Positions 6,532-14,645 are shown, counted from the first letter of the stretch. The stretch is 23,689 nt of DNA from SIG437 sp045648985 (GCA_045648985.1 JAZROZ010000035.1:1-23689); one strand, 5' to 3'. Notes: generated by a model from the sequence alone, not told the origin. Made by a program: numbers and translations.

Positions 6532-7560
6532 ATGAAAATATACGAAGCAGCTCCTACAATCAGAATGATGATTGGTGCTCCTGCGCTTAAGTTTTCAGAG
6601 GGTGAAAATGCAGAAGTAGTAATCGAAGCAAAATGTCCTGATTGCATTAAGGAAGCTTTAAAAGATAAAAAAGGTGTTAAATCAGTAGCCGTTAAGGGTA
6701 TTGGAACATTTACAGCATATGAGCCATTTTCAAGCGGCAGATTAAATGGTAAAATCTCAATCGTAACAGGCTCAGCTCAGGGCTTTGGCTTAGGTATTGC
6801 AGAGGCTATGATTGATGAGGGTGCGTGCGTTGTAATTGCTGACCTTAACTATGATTTGGCAAAATCAGTTGCAGAGAGTCTATGCCAAAGAGCAGGAGAA
6901 GGAAGAGCATTTGCAGTCAAAGTAAATGTATCTGACGAGGAATCTGTTGAAGCGATGATGGAAGAAACTGCTAAAGCTTACGGTGGCTTAGACATCTTCG
7001 TAAACAACGCAGGCGTCGTTAGAGCAGGAAGCCTAGAGGAAATGGATGCAGGCACTTTCGATTTTGTTACAAAAATCAACTATAATGCATATTTTATCTG
7101 CACAAAATACGCGTCACGCATAATGAAAGCGCAGTATGCGGCAGATAACTCAAAATATTTTGATATTATTCAGATTAACTCAAAATCAGGCTTAGAGGGT
7201 TCAAACAAAAACTTTGCATATGCAGGCGGCAAGTTTGGTGGCATAGGTCTTACACAGAGCTTTGCTTTAGAGCTTTGTCCGTTTAACATCAAGGTTAACT
7301 CAATTTGCCCCGGTAATTTCTTAGGCGGTCCGCTCTGGGCAGACCCCGAAAAAGGACTTTTCGTTCAGTATTTAAAAGCAGGAAAAGTTCCCGGTGCTAA
7401 AACTATTGAAGATGTTAAAAAGTTCTATGAATCAAAAGTTCCGATGAACAGAGGTTGCGAAACAATAGACGTTGCACGTGCACTTTTCTACATCGTAGAG
7501 CAGGAGTACGAAACAGGTCAGGCAATCCCCGTAACAGGCGGACAGGTTATGCTTAATTAG
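6532..7560 (+). CDS. SDR, sorbitol-6-phosphate dehydrogenase-like, with N-terminal extension
   Basis: 342 residues: an extension of about 72 residues, then a complete short-chain dehydrogenase. TGSAQGFG (79-86) binds the nucleotide, NNAG is at 158-161, and S217, Y230 and K234 form the catalytic set. IIQINSKSG, KFGGIGLTQSFALEL, KVPMNRGC and GQAIPVTGGQVM resemble E. coli SrlD (glucitol-6-phosphate to fructose-6-phosphate), a better match than to generic SDRs. The extension contains CPDC and ends in GVKSVAVKGIGTFTAYEP; it is not part of the usual ~260-residue SDR and I do not recognise it. The ATG at 6532 has GAGAGG upstream and lies 17 bp after the MDR gene. NAD-dependent oxidation of a polyol phosphate is the best guess. 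Confidence 0.82.
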   Translation: MKIYEAAPTIRMMIGAPALKFSEGENAEVVIEAKCPDCIKEALKDKKGVKSVAVKGIGTFTAYEPFSSGRLNGKISIVTGSAQGFGLGIAEAMIDEGACVVIADLNYDLAKSVAESLCQRAGEGRAFAVKVNVSDEESVEAMMEETAKAYGGLDIFVNNAGVVRAGSLEEMDAGTFDFVTKINYNAYFICTKYASRIMKAQYAADNSKYFDIIQINSKSGLEGSNKNFAYAGGKFGGIGLTQSFALELCPFNIKVNSICPGNFLGGPLWADPEKGLFVQYLKAGKVPGAKTIEDVKKFYESKVPMNRGCETIDVARALFYIVEQEYETGQAIPVTGGQVMLN

Positions 7561-7598
7561 TTTAAAAATTTGTTAAATATAAAAAGGAGTGTTATTAA

Positions 7599-9305
7599 AT
7601 GGCAACACCGGTAATCATGCCAAGACAGGGACAGTCAGTTGAAAGCTGTATCATTGCAAAATGGCATAAACAAAAAGGAGATAAGGTTAACGTAGGCGAT
7701 TTGCTTTTCACTTATGAAACAGACAAAGCTACATTTGATGAAGAAGCAAAAGTAGCAGGTACATTAATCGATGTATTCTATGAAGAGGGCGACGACGTAG
7801 AATGTTTATTAAACGTTTGCGTAATCGGTGAAGAGGGAGAAGATACGATGCAGTTCAGCCCTACAGGAGAAGCAGCTCCTCAGGAAGTAGCTCCTGTAGC
7901 AGAAGCAGCGCCGGCCCCTGCTGCTCCCAAGAAAGCGGCAGTAGCACCTCCGGACGGAAAGGCAACACCGGTAATTATGCCAAGGCAGGGACAGTCAGTT
8001 GAAAGCTGTATCATTGCAAAATGGCATAAACAAAAGGGAGATAAGGTTAACGTAGGCGATATTCTTTTCACTTATGAAACAGATAAAGCAACCTTTGACG
8101 AAGAAGCAAAAGTAGCAGGTACATTAATCGACGTATTCTTTGAAGAGGGCGACGATGTAGAATGCTTATTAAATGTTTGCGTAATCGGTGAAGAGGGAGT
8201 AGATACTGCATATTTCAGACCTGACGGCAGCGAAGAAGCAGCACCTCAAGAAGCACCTCAAACAGTGGCTCCTGCACAGGCAGCCCCTGTAGCACAGGTT
8301 GCTAGCACACCTAAAGAAAATGTTTTCATTTCACCAAGAGCAAGAAATCACGCAGAAAAATTGGGCGTTGATTACAGATACGCGCAAGGCACAGGCCCTA
8401 ACGGAAGAATCATTGAAAGAGATATTGAAGCACTTGCACAAAGCGGTGTTATGTTTACAAAAGCAGCAGCTGACGGCGCACTTTCAGCAGATGGCGCTAT
8501 CGCAGGCACAGGCATCGGCGGCAGAGTATCTGTTGCAGACCTAAATGCTCCTGCACAAACGCAGACAGCACCTGCGGCACAGACAACAGCTGTGGCAGCA
8601 TCAAGCGAGGCTGAATATGTTGATGTTCCAATGACAAACATCAGAAAAGTTATTTCTAAAGCAATGCATAACTCACTCTCTACAACGGCTCAGCTTACAC
8701 TCAACACAAGCTTTGATGCTACAGAGATTATGGCATACAGAAAGAAACTTAAGGCTAACAGCGAAAAGCTTGGTCTTGGCAATATCACATTAAACGATAT
8801 CGTTTTATATGCTGTTTCAAGAACAATCTTAGAGCATAAAGAATTAAATGCAACACTTCAGGATAACACAATGAGAATCTTCAATCATTGTAACTTAGGT
8901 GTAGCTGTTGACACACCAAGAGGTCTTATGGTTCCGACAATTTTTGCATCTGACTTAAAGTCATTAGCACAAATCAGTGCAGAAACAAAAGAGCTTGCTA
9001 AGGCTTGTCAGGGTGGTACAATCAGTCCTGATTTACTCTCAGGTGGTTCATTTACAGTAACAAACTTAGGTTCATTTGGTATTGAGTCATTTACTCCGGT
9101 ATTAAATGCTCCGCAGACAGGTATCTTAGGTGTTGACACAATCGTTCAGCGCGCTAAAGAGGTTGACGGCGAGATTAAGTTCTATCCTGCTATGGGTCTT
9201 TCACTCACATTTGACCACAGAGCAGTTGATGGCGCTCCTGCTGCTAAGTTCTTACAAGACCTTAAGACAAATCTTGAAAATTTCAGTGTATTACTTGCAA
9301 AATAA
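7599..9305 (+). CDS. 2-oxoacid dehydrogenase E2 acyltransferase, two lipoyl domains
   Basis: 568-residue dihydrolipoamide acyltransferase. Two lipoyl domains (about 1-80 and 121-200) have lipoylation lysines at K43 and K163 in ETDKATFDEEA, separated by an Ala/Pro-rich linker. A peripheral-subunit-binding domain follows (about 243-280, ISPRARNHAEKLGVD...GPNGRIIERDI), then a second partial copy (TGIGGRVSVADL), another Ala/Pro/Gln linker and the catalytic domain from about residue 340 with DHRAVDG (H540, D544). E2 forms the core and transfers the acyl group to CoA. The two lipoyl domains are about 94% identical in DNA. It lies between the SDR and the E3 gene. Acyl specificity (acetyl or other) cannot be read from the sequence. 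Confidence 0.93.
   Translation: MATPVIMPRQGQSVESCIIAKWHKQKGDKVNVGDLLFTYETDKATFDEEAKVAGTLIDVFYEEGDDVECLLNVCVIGEEGEDTMQFSPTGEAAPQEVAPVAEAAPAPAAPKKAAVAPPDGKATPVIMPRQGQSVESCIIAKWHKQKGDKVNVGDILFTYETDKATFDEEAKVAGTLIDVFFEEGDDVECLLNVCVIGEEGVDTAYFRPDGSEEAAPQEAPQTVAPAQAAPVAQVASTPKENVFISPRARNHAEKLGVDYRYAQGTGPNGRIIERDIEALAQSGVMFTKAAADGALSADGAIAGTGIGGRVSVADLNAPAQTQTAPAAQTTAVAASSEAEYVDVPMTNIRKVISKAMHNSLSTTAQLTLNTSFDATEIMAYRKKLKANSEKLGLGNITLNDIVLYAVSRTILEHKELNATLQDNTMRIFNHCNLGVAVDTPRGLMVPTIFASDLKSLAQISAETKELAKACQGGTISPDLLSGGSFTVTNLGSFGIESFTPVLNAPQTGILGVDTIVQRAKEVDGEIKFYPAMGLSLTFDHRAVDGAPAAKFLQDLKTNLENFSVLLAK
7601..8199 (+). repeat. Tandem lipoyl-domain duplication within E2 gene
   Basis: Bases 7601-7839 and 7961-8199 are direct repeats, offset by 360 bp. 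I count about 14 differences in 239 bp. Most are synonymous; only two residues differ within the domain (Leu/Ile and Tyr/Phe) plus one at the edge. This indicates recent duplication or gene conversion under protein-level constraint. Confidence 0.93.
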
Positions 9306-9328
9306 TATAGAAAGAAGGAAAACCTCAA

Positions 9329-10693
9329 ATGAGTTATGATTTAATCGTATTGGGCGGCGGCCCAGGCGGATATTTAGCCGCAGAACGTGCAGGACACGCA
9401 GGCTTAAAGACTCTTTTAATCGAAAAAAGAGCTTTGGGTGGTGTTTGCTTAAACGAAGGCTGCGTTCCGTCAAAATCACTTTTATATTCAGCAAAAATCT
9501 ATGATTATGCTCGTTTTTCAGACCACTATGGTGTAACCTGCGAAGGTGTTAAGTTTGATCACAAAGCAGTTATTGAGCGTAAGAAAAAGGTTGTTAACAC
9601 ATTAGTTTCAGGCATCAAGGCTCAGATGAGAGCTAACAAAGTAACAGTTGTAGAAGGCAACGGTACAATCTGCGGAAAACAAGGCGAGGACTACGCCGTT
9701 AAGGTTGGCGATGAGACTTATACAGGTAAAAGACTTATCATTGCAACAGGCTCAACTCCTGTTATGCCTCCGATTCCGGGCGTCCGCGAATGCTTTGAAA
9801 AAGGCACAGTACTCACAAACAGAGAAATCCTTGATTTAGAGGAAATTCCTGCTGAACTCGTTATCGTTGGCGGCGGTGTTATAGGCTTAGAGATGGCATC
9901 ATATTTTAACTCAGCAGGCTCTAAAGTAACTGTTGTTGAAATGATGAACAAAATCGCAGGCCCGACGGATGCTGAAATCTCAACAATTCTTATGAAGAAC
10001 TACGAGAAAAAAGGTATCTGCTTCAAGCTCGGTGCTAAGGTTACTCAGGTTAAGCCTGACGCTGTTGTATATGAAAAAGACGGCAAAACTGAAGAAGTTA
10101 AAGCTGATAAGGTTTTACTTTCTATCGGCAGAAGAGCATTCACAGAGGGCATTGGCCTTGAAACAATCGGTGTACTCACTGAAAGAGGAGCTATCGTTAC
10201 AGACAGATTCTCAAAAACAAATATCCCGAATGTATATGCAGTAGGTGACGTAAACGGCAAATCAATGCTCGCTCACACTGCTTACAGAGAAGCAGAAGTT
10301 GCAGTAAACAATATTTTAGGCAAAAAAGACATTATGAGATACAATGCAATCCCTGCTATCATTTATACAAACCCTGAAGTTGGTTCTGTTGGTGAAACAG
10401 AAGAAACTGCAAAAGCTAAGTGTATTGACTATGAGGTTGCTAATCTTCCAATGGTATTCTCAGGAAGATATGTTGCTGAAAATGAAGGCGGAAACGGTAT
10501 CTGCAAGGTTTTAGTTGATAAGAAAACAAAAAGACTTATCGGTTGTCATATGCTTTCTAACTATGCATCAGAAATCATCTTGTCAGCAGGCATTATGATT
10601 GAAACTGAAATGCGTATTGACGATATAAAAGAAATCGTATTCCCGCATCCGACAGTAGGCGAAGCAATACGCGAAGGTATTTTCCAACTGTAA
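9329..10693 (+). CDS. lpdA: Dihydrolipoyl dehydrogenase (E3)
   Basis: 454-residue flavoprotein disulfide reductase that reoxidises dihydrolipoyl groups of E2 and reduces NAD. FAD-binding GGGPGG is at 9-14, the redox disulfide C40-x4-C45 in GGVCLNEGCVPSK, the NAD-binding GGGVIGLEMA in the middle, an AVGDVNGKSMLAH FAD segment, and the C-terminal HPTVGEA with H440 and E445 forming the catalytic dyad. Length is normal and it has no fused lipoyl domain, so it relies on the lipoyl domains of the upstream E2. The gene starts 23 bp after E2 with AGAAGGA as ribosome site. Its place in the set makes it a dedicated E3 of this complex rather than a glycine-cleavage L protein. Confidence 0.95.
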   Translation: MSYDLIVLGGGPGGYLAAERAGHAGLKTLLIEKRALGGVCLNEGCVPSKSLLYSAKIYDYARFSDHYGVTCEGVKFDHKAVIERKKKVVNTLVSGIKAQMRANKVTVVEGNGTICGKQGEDYAVKVGDETYTGKRLIIATGSTPVMPPIPGVRECFEKGTVLTNREILDLEEIPAELVIVGGGVIGLEMASYFNSAGSKVTVVEMMNKIAGPTDAEISTILMKNYEKKGICFKLGAKVTQVKPDAVVYEKDGKTEEVKADKVLLSIGRRAFTEGIGLETIGVLTERGAIVTDRFSKTNIPNVYAVGDVNGKSMLAHTAYREAEVAVNNILGKKDIMRYNAIPAIIYTNPEVGSVGETEETAKAKCIDYEVANLPMVFSGRYVAENEGGNGICKVLVDKKTKRLIGCHMLSNYASEIILSAGIMIETEMRIDDIKEIVFPHPTVGEAIREGIFQL

Positions 10694-10733
10694 TTAAAAT
10701 TAAAGTAAATTATAAGAAAAGAGGTTATAAATT

Positions 10734-13208
10734 ATGCCAAAGTCACAATTTATGGATCCTAATGAGCTGAGAAAGCCGGGATTCGTGGAATTTGAACCAA
10801 TTCCTGTAAACCAGTACAACAAATCAATCAAAGACGAAAAAGAAAACTATTCAAAAGATGATTTTATGCGTATCTACAGAGATATGGCTATCATCAGAGA
10901 ATTCGAACAGATGCTCTTAGACATCAAAACCAAGAGTGAATATCAGGGTATTGAGTATAATAACCCGGGTCCTGCCCACCTTTCATTAGGTCAGGAAGCT
11001 TCAGCTGTTGGTCAGGCTTATATCTTAAATAAAAATGACTATATCTTCGGTTCACACAGAAGCCACGGCGAAATCCTGGCAAAAGGTTTATCTTGTATCC
11101 ACAAGCTTGACGACAAAGAACTTTTAAACGATATGGAAACATTCTTTGACGGTCAGACATATAAAGTAGTTGAGGGTAAAGAAAAAGATAAGGGTAATGT
11201 TAAAGATTTAGCTATCGACTTCTTACTCTACGGTGCGCTCGCTGAAATCTTTGCAAGACAGACAGGCTTTAACAAAGGCTTAGGCGGCTCAATGCACGCA
11301 TTCTTTACACCATTTGGTATTTATCCTAACAACGCTATCGTTGGTGGTAGTGCTACAATCGCTATGGGCTCAGCACTCTTTAAGAGAGTAAATGCTAAGG
11401 ACGGTATCGTAATTTCTAACGTAGGTGATGCTTCCTTGGGTTGCGGTCCTGTTTGGGAAGCACTTAACATGGCATCTATGGACCAGATTACACAGCTCTG
11501 GGAAGAGGGATATAACAAAGGTCTTCCGATTATATTCAACTTCTTCAATAACTTCTATGGTATGGGTGGTCAGACTGTTGGTGAAACAATGGCATATAAC
11601 ATCTTGGCTCGTTTCGGTGCAGGCGTAAGCCCAACTCAGCTCCATGCTGAGCGTGTTGACGGTTATAACCCGCTTGCTGTTATTGATGCAATGAAGAGAA
11701 AGAGAGCAATCATCGAAGAGGGCAGAGGTCCTGTGCTCTTAGATACAATCACATACAGAATGACAGGTCACTCACCGTCTGATGCTTCAACATACAGAAC
11801 AAAAGAAGAGATGGATGCTTGGGCAGAGCATGACGTACTCGTAAATTACGAGAAGAAGCTCGTTTCTGCTAAGGTTGCTAAGGCTGACGAATTCGCTCAG
11901 ATGAGAGAAGAAATCAGAGAAAGAATGATGAAGATTTGCCGTCTCGCTATCGATGAAGAAGTTTCTCCACGTATGAATATGAAAGCAAATCCAAACCTTA
12001 TTTCTGACATTATGTTCTCAAATCAGAGAGTAGAGAAGATGGAAGACAGACCTTGTGATGTTTTAATTCCAAAAGAAGAATGTCCAAGAGTTCAGAAGAT
12101 TGCTAAAAAAGAAAGATTCGGTATCGACAAAAACGGCAAGCCTGTATCTAAGAACAAGGTTTACCAGCTCCGTGACGGTCTCTTTGAAGCAATTATTGAT
12201 AAATTCTATGAAGACCCGACACTCGTAGCTTACGGTGAAGATAATCGTGACTGGGGCGGCGCTTATGCTGTATATCAGGGCTTAACAGAAGCACTCCCAT
12301 ATCACAGATTCTTTAACTCTCCAATCTCAGAAGCAGCTATCGCAGGTTCTGCAGTTGGTTATGCTATGAGCGGTGGTCGTGTAATCGCTGAAATCATGTA
12401 CTGTGACTTCATCGGCAGAGCAGGTGACGAAATATTCAACCAGCTTGCTAAATGGCAGTCAATGTCAGCTGGTATCTTAAAGATGCCGGTTGTAATCCGT
12501 GTATCTGTTGGTTCAAAATACGGCGCACAGCACTCTCAGGACTGGACAAGTATGTGTGCTCATATCCCTGGTCTTAAGATTGCATTCCCTGCAACACCTT
12601 ATGATGCTAAGGGTATTATGACAGCAGCTCTTAACGGAACAGACCCTGTTATCGTATTCGAGTCACAGAGAATTTACGATGTAGGTGAGCTCTTCCACGA
12701 GGGCGGCGTTCCTGAAGGCAGCTACGAAGTTGCGCTCGGTGAGCCTGATATCAAGAGAGTAGGTTCAGATGTTACAATCCTTACAATCGGTGCTACACTC
12801 TACAGAGCATTAGACGCTGCTAAAGAATTAGAAGCTAAATACGGCATCAGTGCTGAAGTTATCGACGCAAGAAGCATCGTTCCGTTTAACTATGAAAAAG
12901 TGTTAGAATCTGTTAAGAAAACAGGCAAGATTGTTCTTGCATCAGACGCTTGTGCAAGAGGTTCTATGCTTAACACAATGGCTCAGACTATAACAGAGCT
13001 TGCGTTTGACTATTTAGATGCTCCTCCTGTTGTTGTTGGTGCTAAGAACTGGATTACTCCGTCATACGAGCTTGAAGATTCATTCTTCCCACAGGCAGAT
13101 TGGATTATCGATGCTATCAATGACAGAATAATTCCACTCAGCGGACACGTTTCAAAACACAACTTTACTGAAACAGAACAGCTAAGAGAAAACAAAATGG
13201 GTGTATAA
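10734..13208 (+). CDS. Thiamine-diphosphate E1, alpha-beta fusion of 2-oxoacid dehydrogenase complex
   Basis: 824 residues combining both E1 chains. The alpha part (about 1-440) has GPAHLSLGQEASAVG, GSHRSHGE, GLGGSMHAFF and the ThDP-Mg motif starting G231-D232 (GDASLGCGPVWEALNM) and ending at N272-N273. The third Gly of GDG is Ala, and about ten extra residues (around QITQLWEEGYNKG) sit before the Asn pair. The beta part (about 470-824) has VAYGEDNRDWGG, SPISEAAIAGSAVGYA with the cofactor-activating Glu, and KYGAQHSQD. It decarboxylates a 2-oxo acid, or cleaves a diketone or acetoin, onto E2 lipoate. Pyruvate is the default guess, but acetoin-type or sugar-derived substrates fit the neighbouring dehydrogenases. 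It is the last gene of the operon. Confidence 0.9.
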   Translation: MPKSQFMDPNELRKPGFVEFEPIPVNQYNKSIKDEKENYSKDDFMRIYRDMAIIREFEQMLLDIKTKSEYQGIEYNNPGPAHLSLGQEASAVGQAYILNKNDYIFGSHRSHGEILAKGLSCIHKLDDKELLNDMETFFDGQTYKVVEGKEKDKGNVKDLAIDFLLYGALAEIFARQTGFNKGLGGSMHAFFTPFGIYPNNAIVGGSATIAMGSALFKRVNAKDGIVISNVGDASLGCGPVWEALNMASMDQITQLWEEGYNKGLPIIFNFFNNFYGMGGQTVGETMAYNILARFGAGVSPTQLHAERVDGYNPLAVIDAMKRKRAIIEEGRGPVLLDTITYRMTGHSPSDASTYRTKEEMDAWAEHDVLVNYEKKLVSAKVAKADEFAQMREEIRERMMKICRLAIDEEVSPRMNMKANPNLISDIMFSNQRVEKMEDRPCDVLIPKEECPRVQKIAKKERFGIDKNGKPVSKNKVYQLRDGLFEAIIDKFYEDPTLVAYGEDNRDWGGAYAVYQGLTEALPYHRFFNSPISEAAIAGSAVGYAMSGGRVIAEIMYCDFIGRAGDEIFNQLAKWQSMSAGILKMPVVIRVSVGSKYGAQHSQDWTSMCAHIPGLKIAFPATPYDAKGIMTAALNGTDPVIVFESQRIYDVGELFHEGGVPEGSYEVALGEPDIKRVGSDVTILTIGATLYRALDAAKELEAKYGISAEVIDARSIVPFNYEKVLESVKKTGKIVLASDACARGSMLNTMAQTITELAFDYLDAPPVVVGAKNWITPSYELEDSFFPQADWIIDAINDRIIPLSGHVSKHNFTETEQLRENKMGV

Positions 13209-13295
13209 TTAAGGCTTTGAAAAAATGTCTGGAGCGCATAAAGCACGAAGATGTTTTGAATTGTTTTAAGATTTAACATTAAATATTAATTTAGG

Positions 13296-13326
13296 AAGGA
13301 ATTCGTAGAAATACGAATTCCTTTTT
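13296..13326 (+). terminator. Terminator of the DeoR/oxidoreductase operon
   Basis: AAGGAATTCGTA-gaaa-TACGAATTCCTT, a perfect 12-bp stem with a GAAA tetraloop, runs into TTTTT. It lies 87 bp after the E1 stop codon. Confidence 0.95.
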
Positions 13327-13330
13327 AAAT

Positions 13331-13619
13331 TGGTGCCTTATGCTATGAACAAACTTCGCCTCTCGACCACGTCAAAACAAGTCCTTAAAGTTCGGTTTCT
13401 CCTTGCGGAGAAACCTTCACAAAAGCGGACTGTTTTTCCTTCTCATCAAAAGGTTGTGACCTTTTGATGAAAGAGGAACAGGGGCGGAGCTAATGAGTAG
13501 TCGGTGAGAAACCGACTACGAGTAGTGCGAAACATCCTGTGACGACGTACGTCTTCGGGTATCCAAAAGCAAGAAAGTTCTTGCTTTTGATCAGTTTGTC
13601 CATTCCAAACTATTTTTTT
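13331..13619 (+). ncRNA. Candidate structured RNA with intrinsic terminator
   Basis: Bases 13354-13362 (CTTCGCCTC) pair with 13481-13489 (GGGGCGGAG) using two U-G wobbles that hold only on the + strand. Inside this stem one arm pairs AAAACaAGTCC with GGACTGTTTT and carries the hairpin GGTTTCTCC-ttgc-GGAGAAACC. A second arm has TTCCT/AGGAA leading to CATCAAAAGGT-tgtg-ACCTTTTGATG. Three further hairpins follow: GTAGTCGGT/ACCGACTAC, GACGTACGTC, and a 12-bp palindrome CAAAAGCAAGAA/TTCTTGCTTTTG. The end is AGTTTG/CAAACT followed by seven T (13593-13619). No open frame of note is present. Compact folding plus its own terminator argue for a small RNA; it matches no family I recognise, and an inverted-repeat mobile element is an alternative. 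Confidence 0.5.
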
Positions 13620-13637
13620 CTTTGCCTTAAGGGTTGA

Positions 13638-13667
13638 AAAAAGTCCCGAGAAATCTCGGGACTTTTT
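13638..13667. terminator. Bidirectional terminator between convergent units
   Basis: AAAAAGTCCCGAGA-aa-TCTCGGGACTTTTT has A and T tracts on both sides, so it can terminate both the + strand transcript and the - strand gene whose stop codon is at 13678-13680. Confidence 0.93.
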
Positions 13668-13677
13668 ATGTTAAAAA

Positions 13678-14520
13678 CTATTTACAACAGTGCGGTCTGA
13701 AATGTTCAGATTCGCAAATTTCACATTCTGTTTTTTCGGGTGGGAAGAATTCTTCAAACGGGAAATCAATTTTTTCAAAGATTTCACAAGGTGAATCTTC
13801 GCCTGCGCCCACACATTCTTTCTGCGGAATACAGAAGTCATACGCAGGGATTAAAAGCTGAACGCTTCTTTCGAGTCTGACGATTGAGAAAAGACCGATT
13901 GTGATAAATACTCTCTTTCTTTCACCACCTAAAACTAAAGAATCGTCAAATATTCTGCATACGCAGTCAGGAACGGTAGAAAAGTCAATATCATCATTAC
14001 AGCAACACAGTTTGTCGTTAATATCTACCACTTTAGCAGAAAGAGCAATCGGGTCGACCACTTCTACAACCGCCTTTGGCATATTTGTTTTATGCCATGA
14101 TTGTTCATCAAAGCTATCGTAGCTGTATTTTGATTCAAATACCTTTGCATTTCCCTCGGAGCCGTAGAGGATAACCTTTTTGTCAAAGGTTGCAAGACCT
14201 TCTATTTTTGTCGGTTTGCCTACACCTAAGAAAACATCAAGAGTAATTTTGAAGAAGAATTTTAAATCAACCGTATAGTAGCCGCCATTAAAAGGTACAG
14301 GCTCAACGTCCGAGAATACCCAGATGATTTCAGCTTTGCGGCTTTTGATGTTTACTGCTCTGTCGATTGTTTCCTGGTCACACGCAGTAAAGAAAACCCT
14401 TGCATCTTCAATGCAGTCTTTATCTTTACAGGAATCATAAACCTTGTCTGTATGTATGCACACTGAATCCTTTATATCATTACAAGGTGAAAAAGGATTT
14501 ACGCGCTTGTTTTCGTTCAT
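13678..14520 (-). CDS. Conserved clostridial Cys-rich protein, unknown function
   Basis: 280 residues with no signal peptide or membrane segment. Cysteines cluster at the N-terminus (PFSPCNDIKDSVCIHTDKVY, SCKDKDCIEDARV), in the middle (KLCCCNDD, PDCVCRIF) and at the C-terminus (KTECEICESEHF, HCCK). The centre is beta-rich: VKVIWVF-type strands, EPVPFNGGYYTVDLKFFFKI, TFDKKVILYGSEGNAKVF, and VEVVDPIALSAKVVD. I recall similar Cys-rich proteins in many Clostridia but know no proven function; a spore-associated or metal-binding structural role is a guess. AGGAGG lies 8 bp before the ATG. It is monocistronic, with its own terminator and a GAGAGC/GCTCTC hairpin in its leader. Confidence is high that it is a gene, low for any role. 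Confidence 0.8.
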   Translation of the reverse strand: MNENKRVNPFSPCNDIKDSVCIHTDKVYDSCKDKDCIEDARVFFTACDQETIDRAVNIKSRKAEIIWVFSDVEPVPFNGGYYTVDLKFFFKITLDVFLGVGKPTKIEGLATFDKKVILYGSEGNAKVFESKYSYDSFDEQSWHKTNMPKAVVEVVDPIALSAKVVDINDKLCCCNDDIDFSTVPDCVCRIFDDSLVLGGERKRVFITIGLFSIVRLERSVQLLIPAYDFCIPQKECVGAGEDSPCEIFEKIDFPFEEFFPPEKTECEICESEHFRPHCCK

Positions 14521-14540
14521 ATTTTTACCTCCTAAAAGTT

Positions 14541-14563
14541 GAGAGCGTTTTAAGCTCTCTTTT
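14541..14563. other. Hairpin in leader of the Cys-rich gene
   Basis: GAGAGC-gttttaa-GCTCTC followed by TTTT on the + strand. On that strand it resembles a weak terminator; on the - strand it is a 5' leader hairpin just before the ribosome site of the Cys-rich gene. Which orientation matters is unclear. Confidence 0.5.
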
Positions 14564-14612
14564 ACAATATATTATGCACCATATACTTATTTCGTGTATG
14601 CAAAAATAAAAA

Positions 14613-14645
14613 AAGGTTTTCAGTCACTCTGTGACTGAAAACCTT
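14613..14645 (-). terminator. Terminator overlapping the end of the 72-residue gene
   Basis: A 15-bp perfect stem AAGGTTTTCAGTCAC/GTGACTGAAAACCTT with a 3-base loop, followed on the - strand by a run of T (14607-14614). The coding sequence stops at 14624, inside the stem, so the upstream arm encodes the last residues (FSVTE). Confidence 0.9.

Noticed and set aside
14565..14605. Sporulation sigma-factor promoter upstream of the Cys-rich gene (TGCATA ... CATAATA)
   Set aside because: The spacer is about 20 bp, too long for the sigma-G/F consensus, so it was not annotated.
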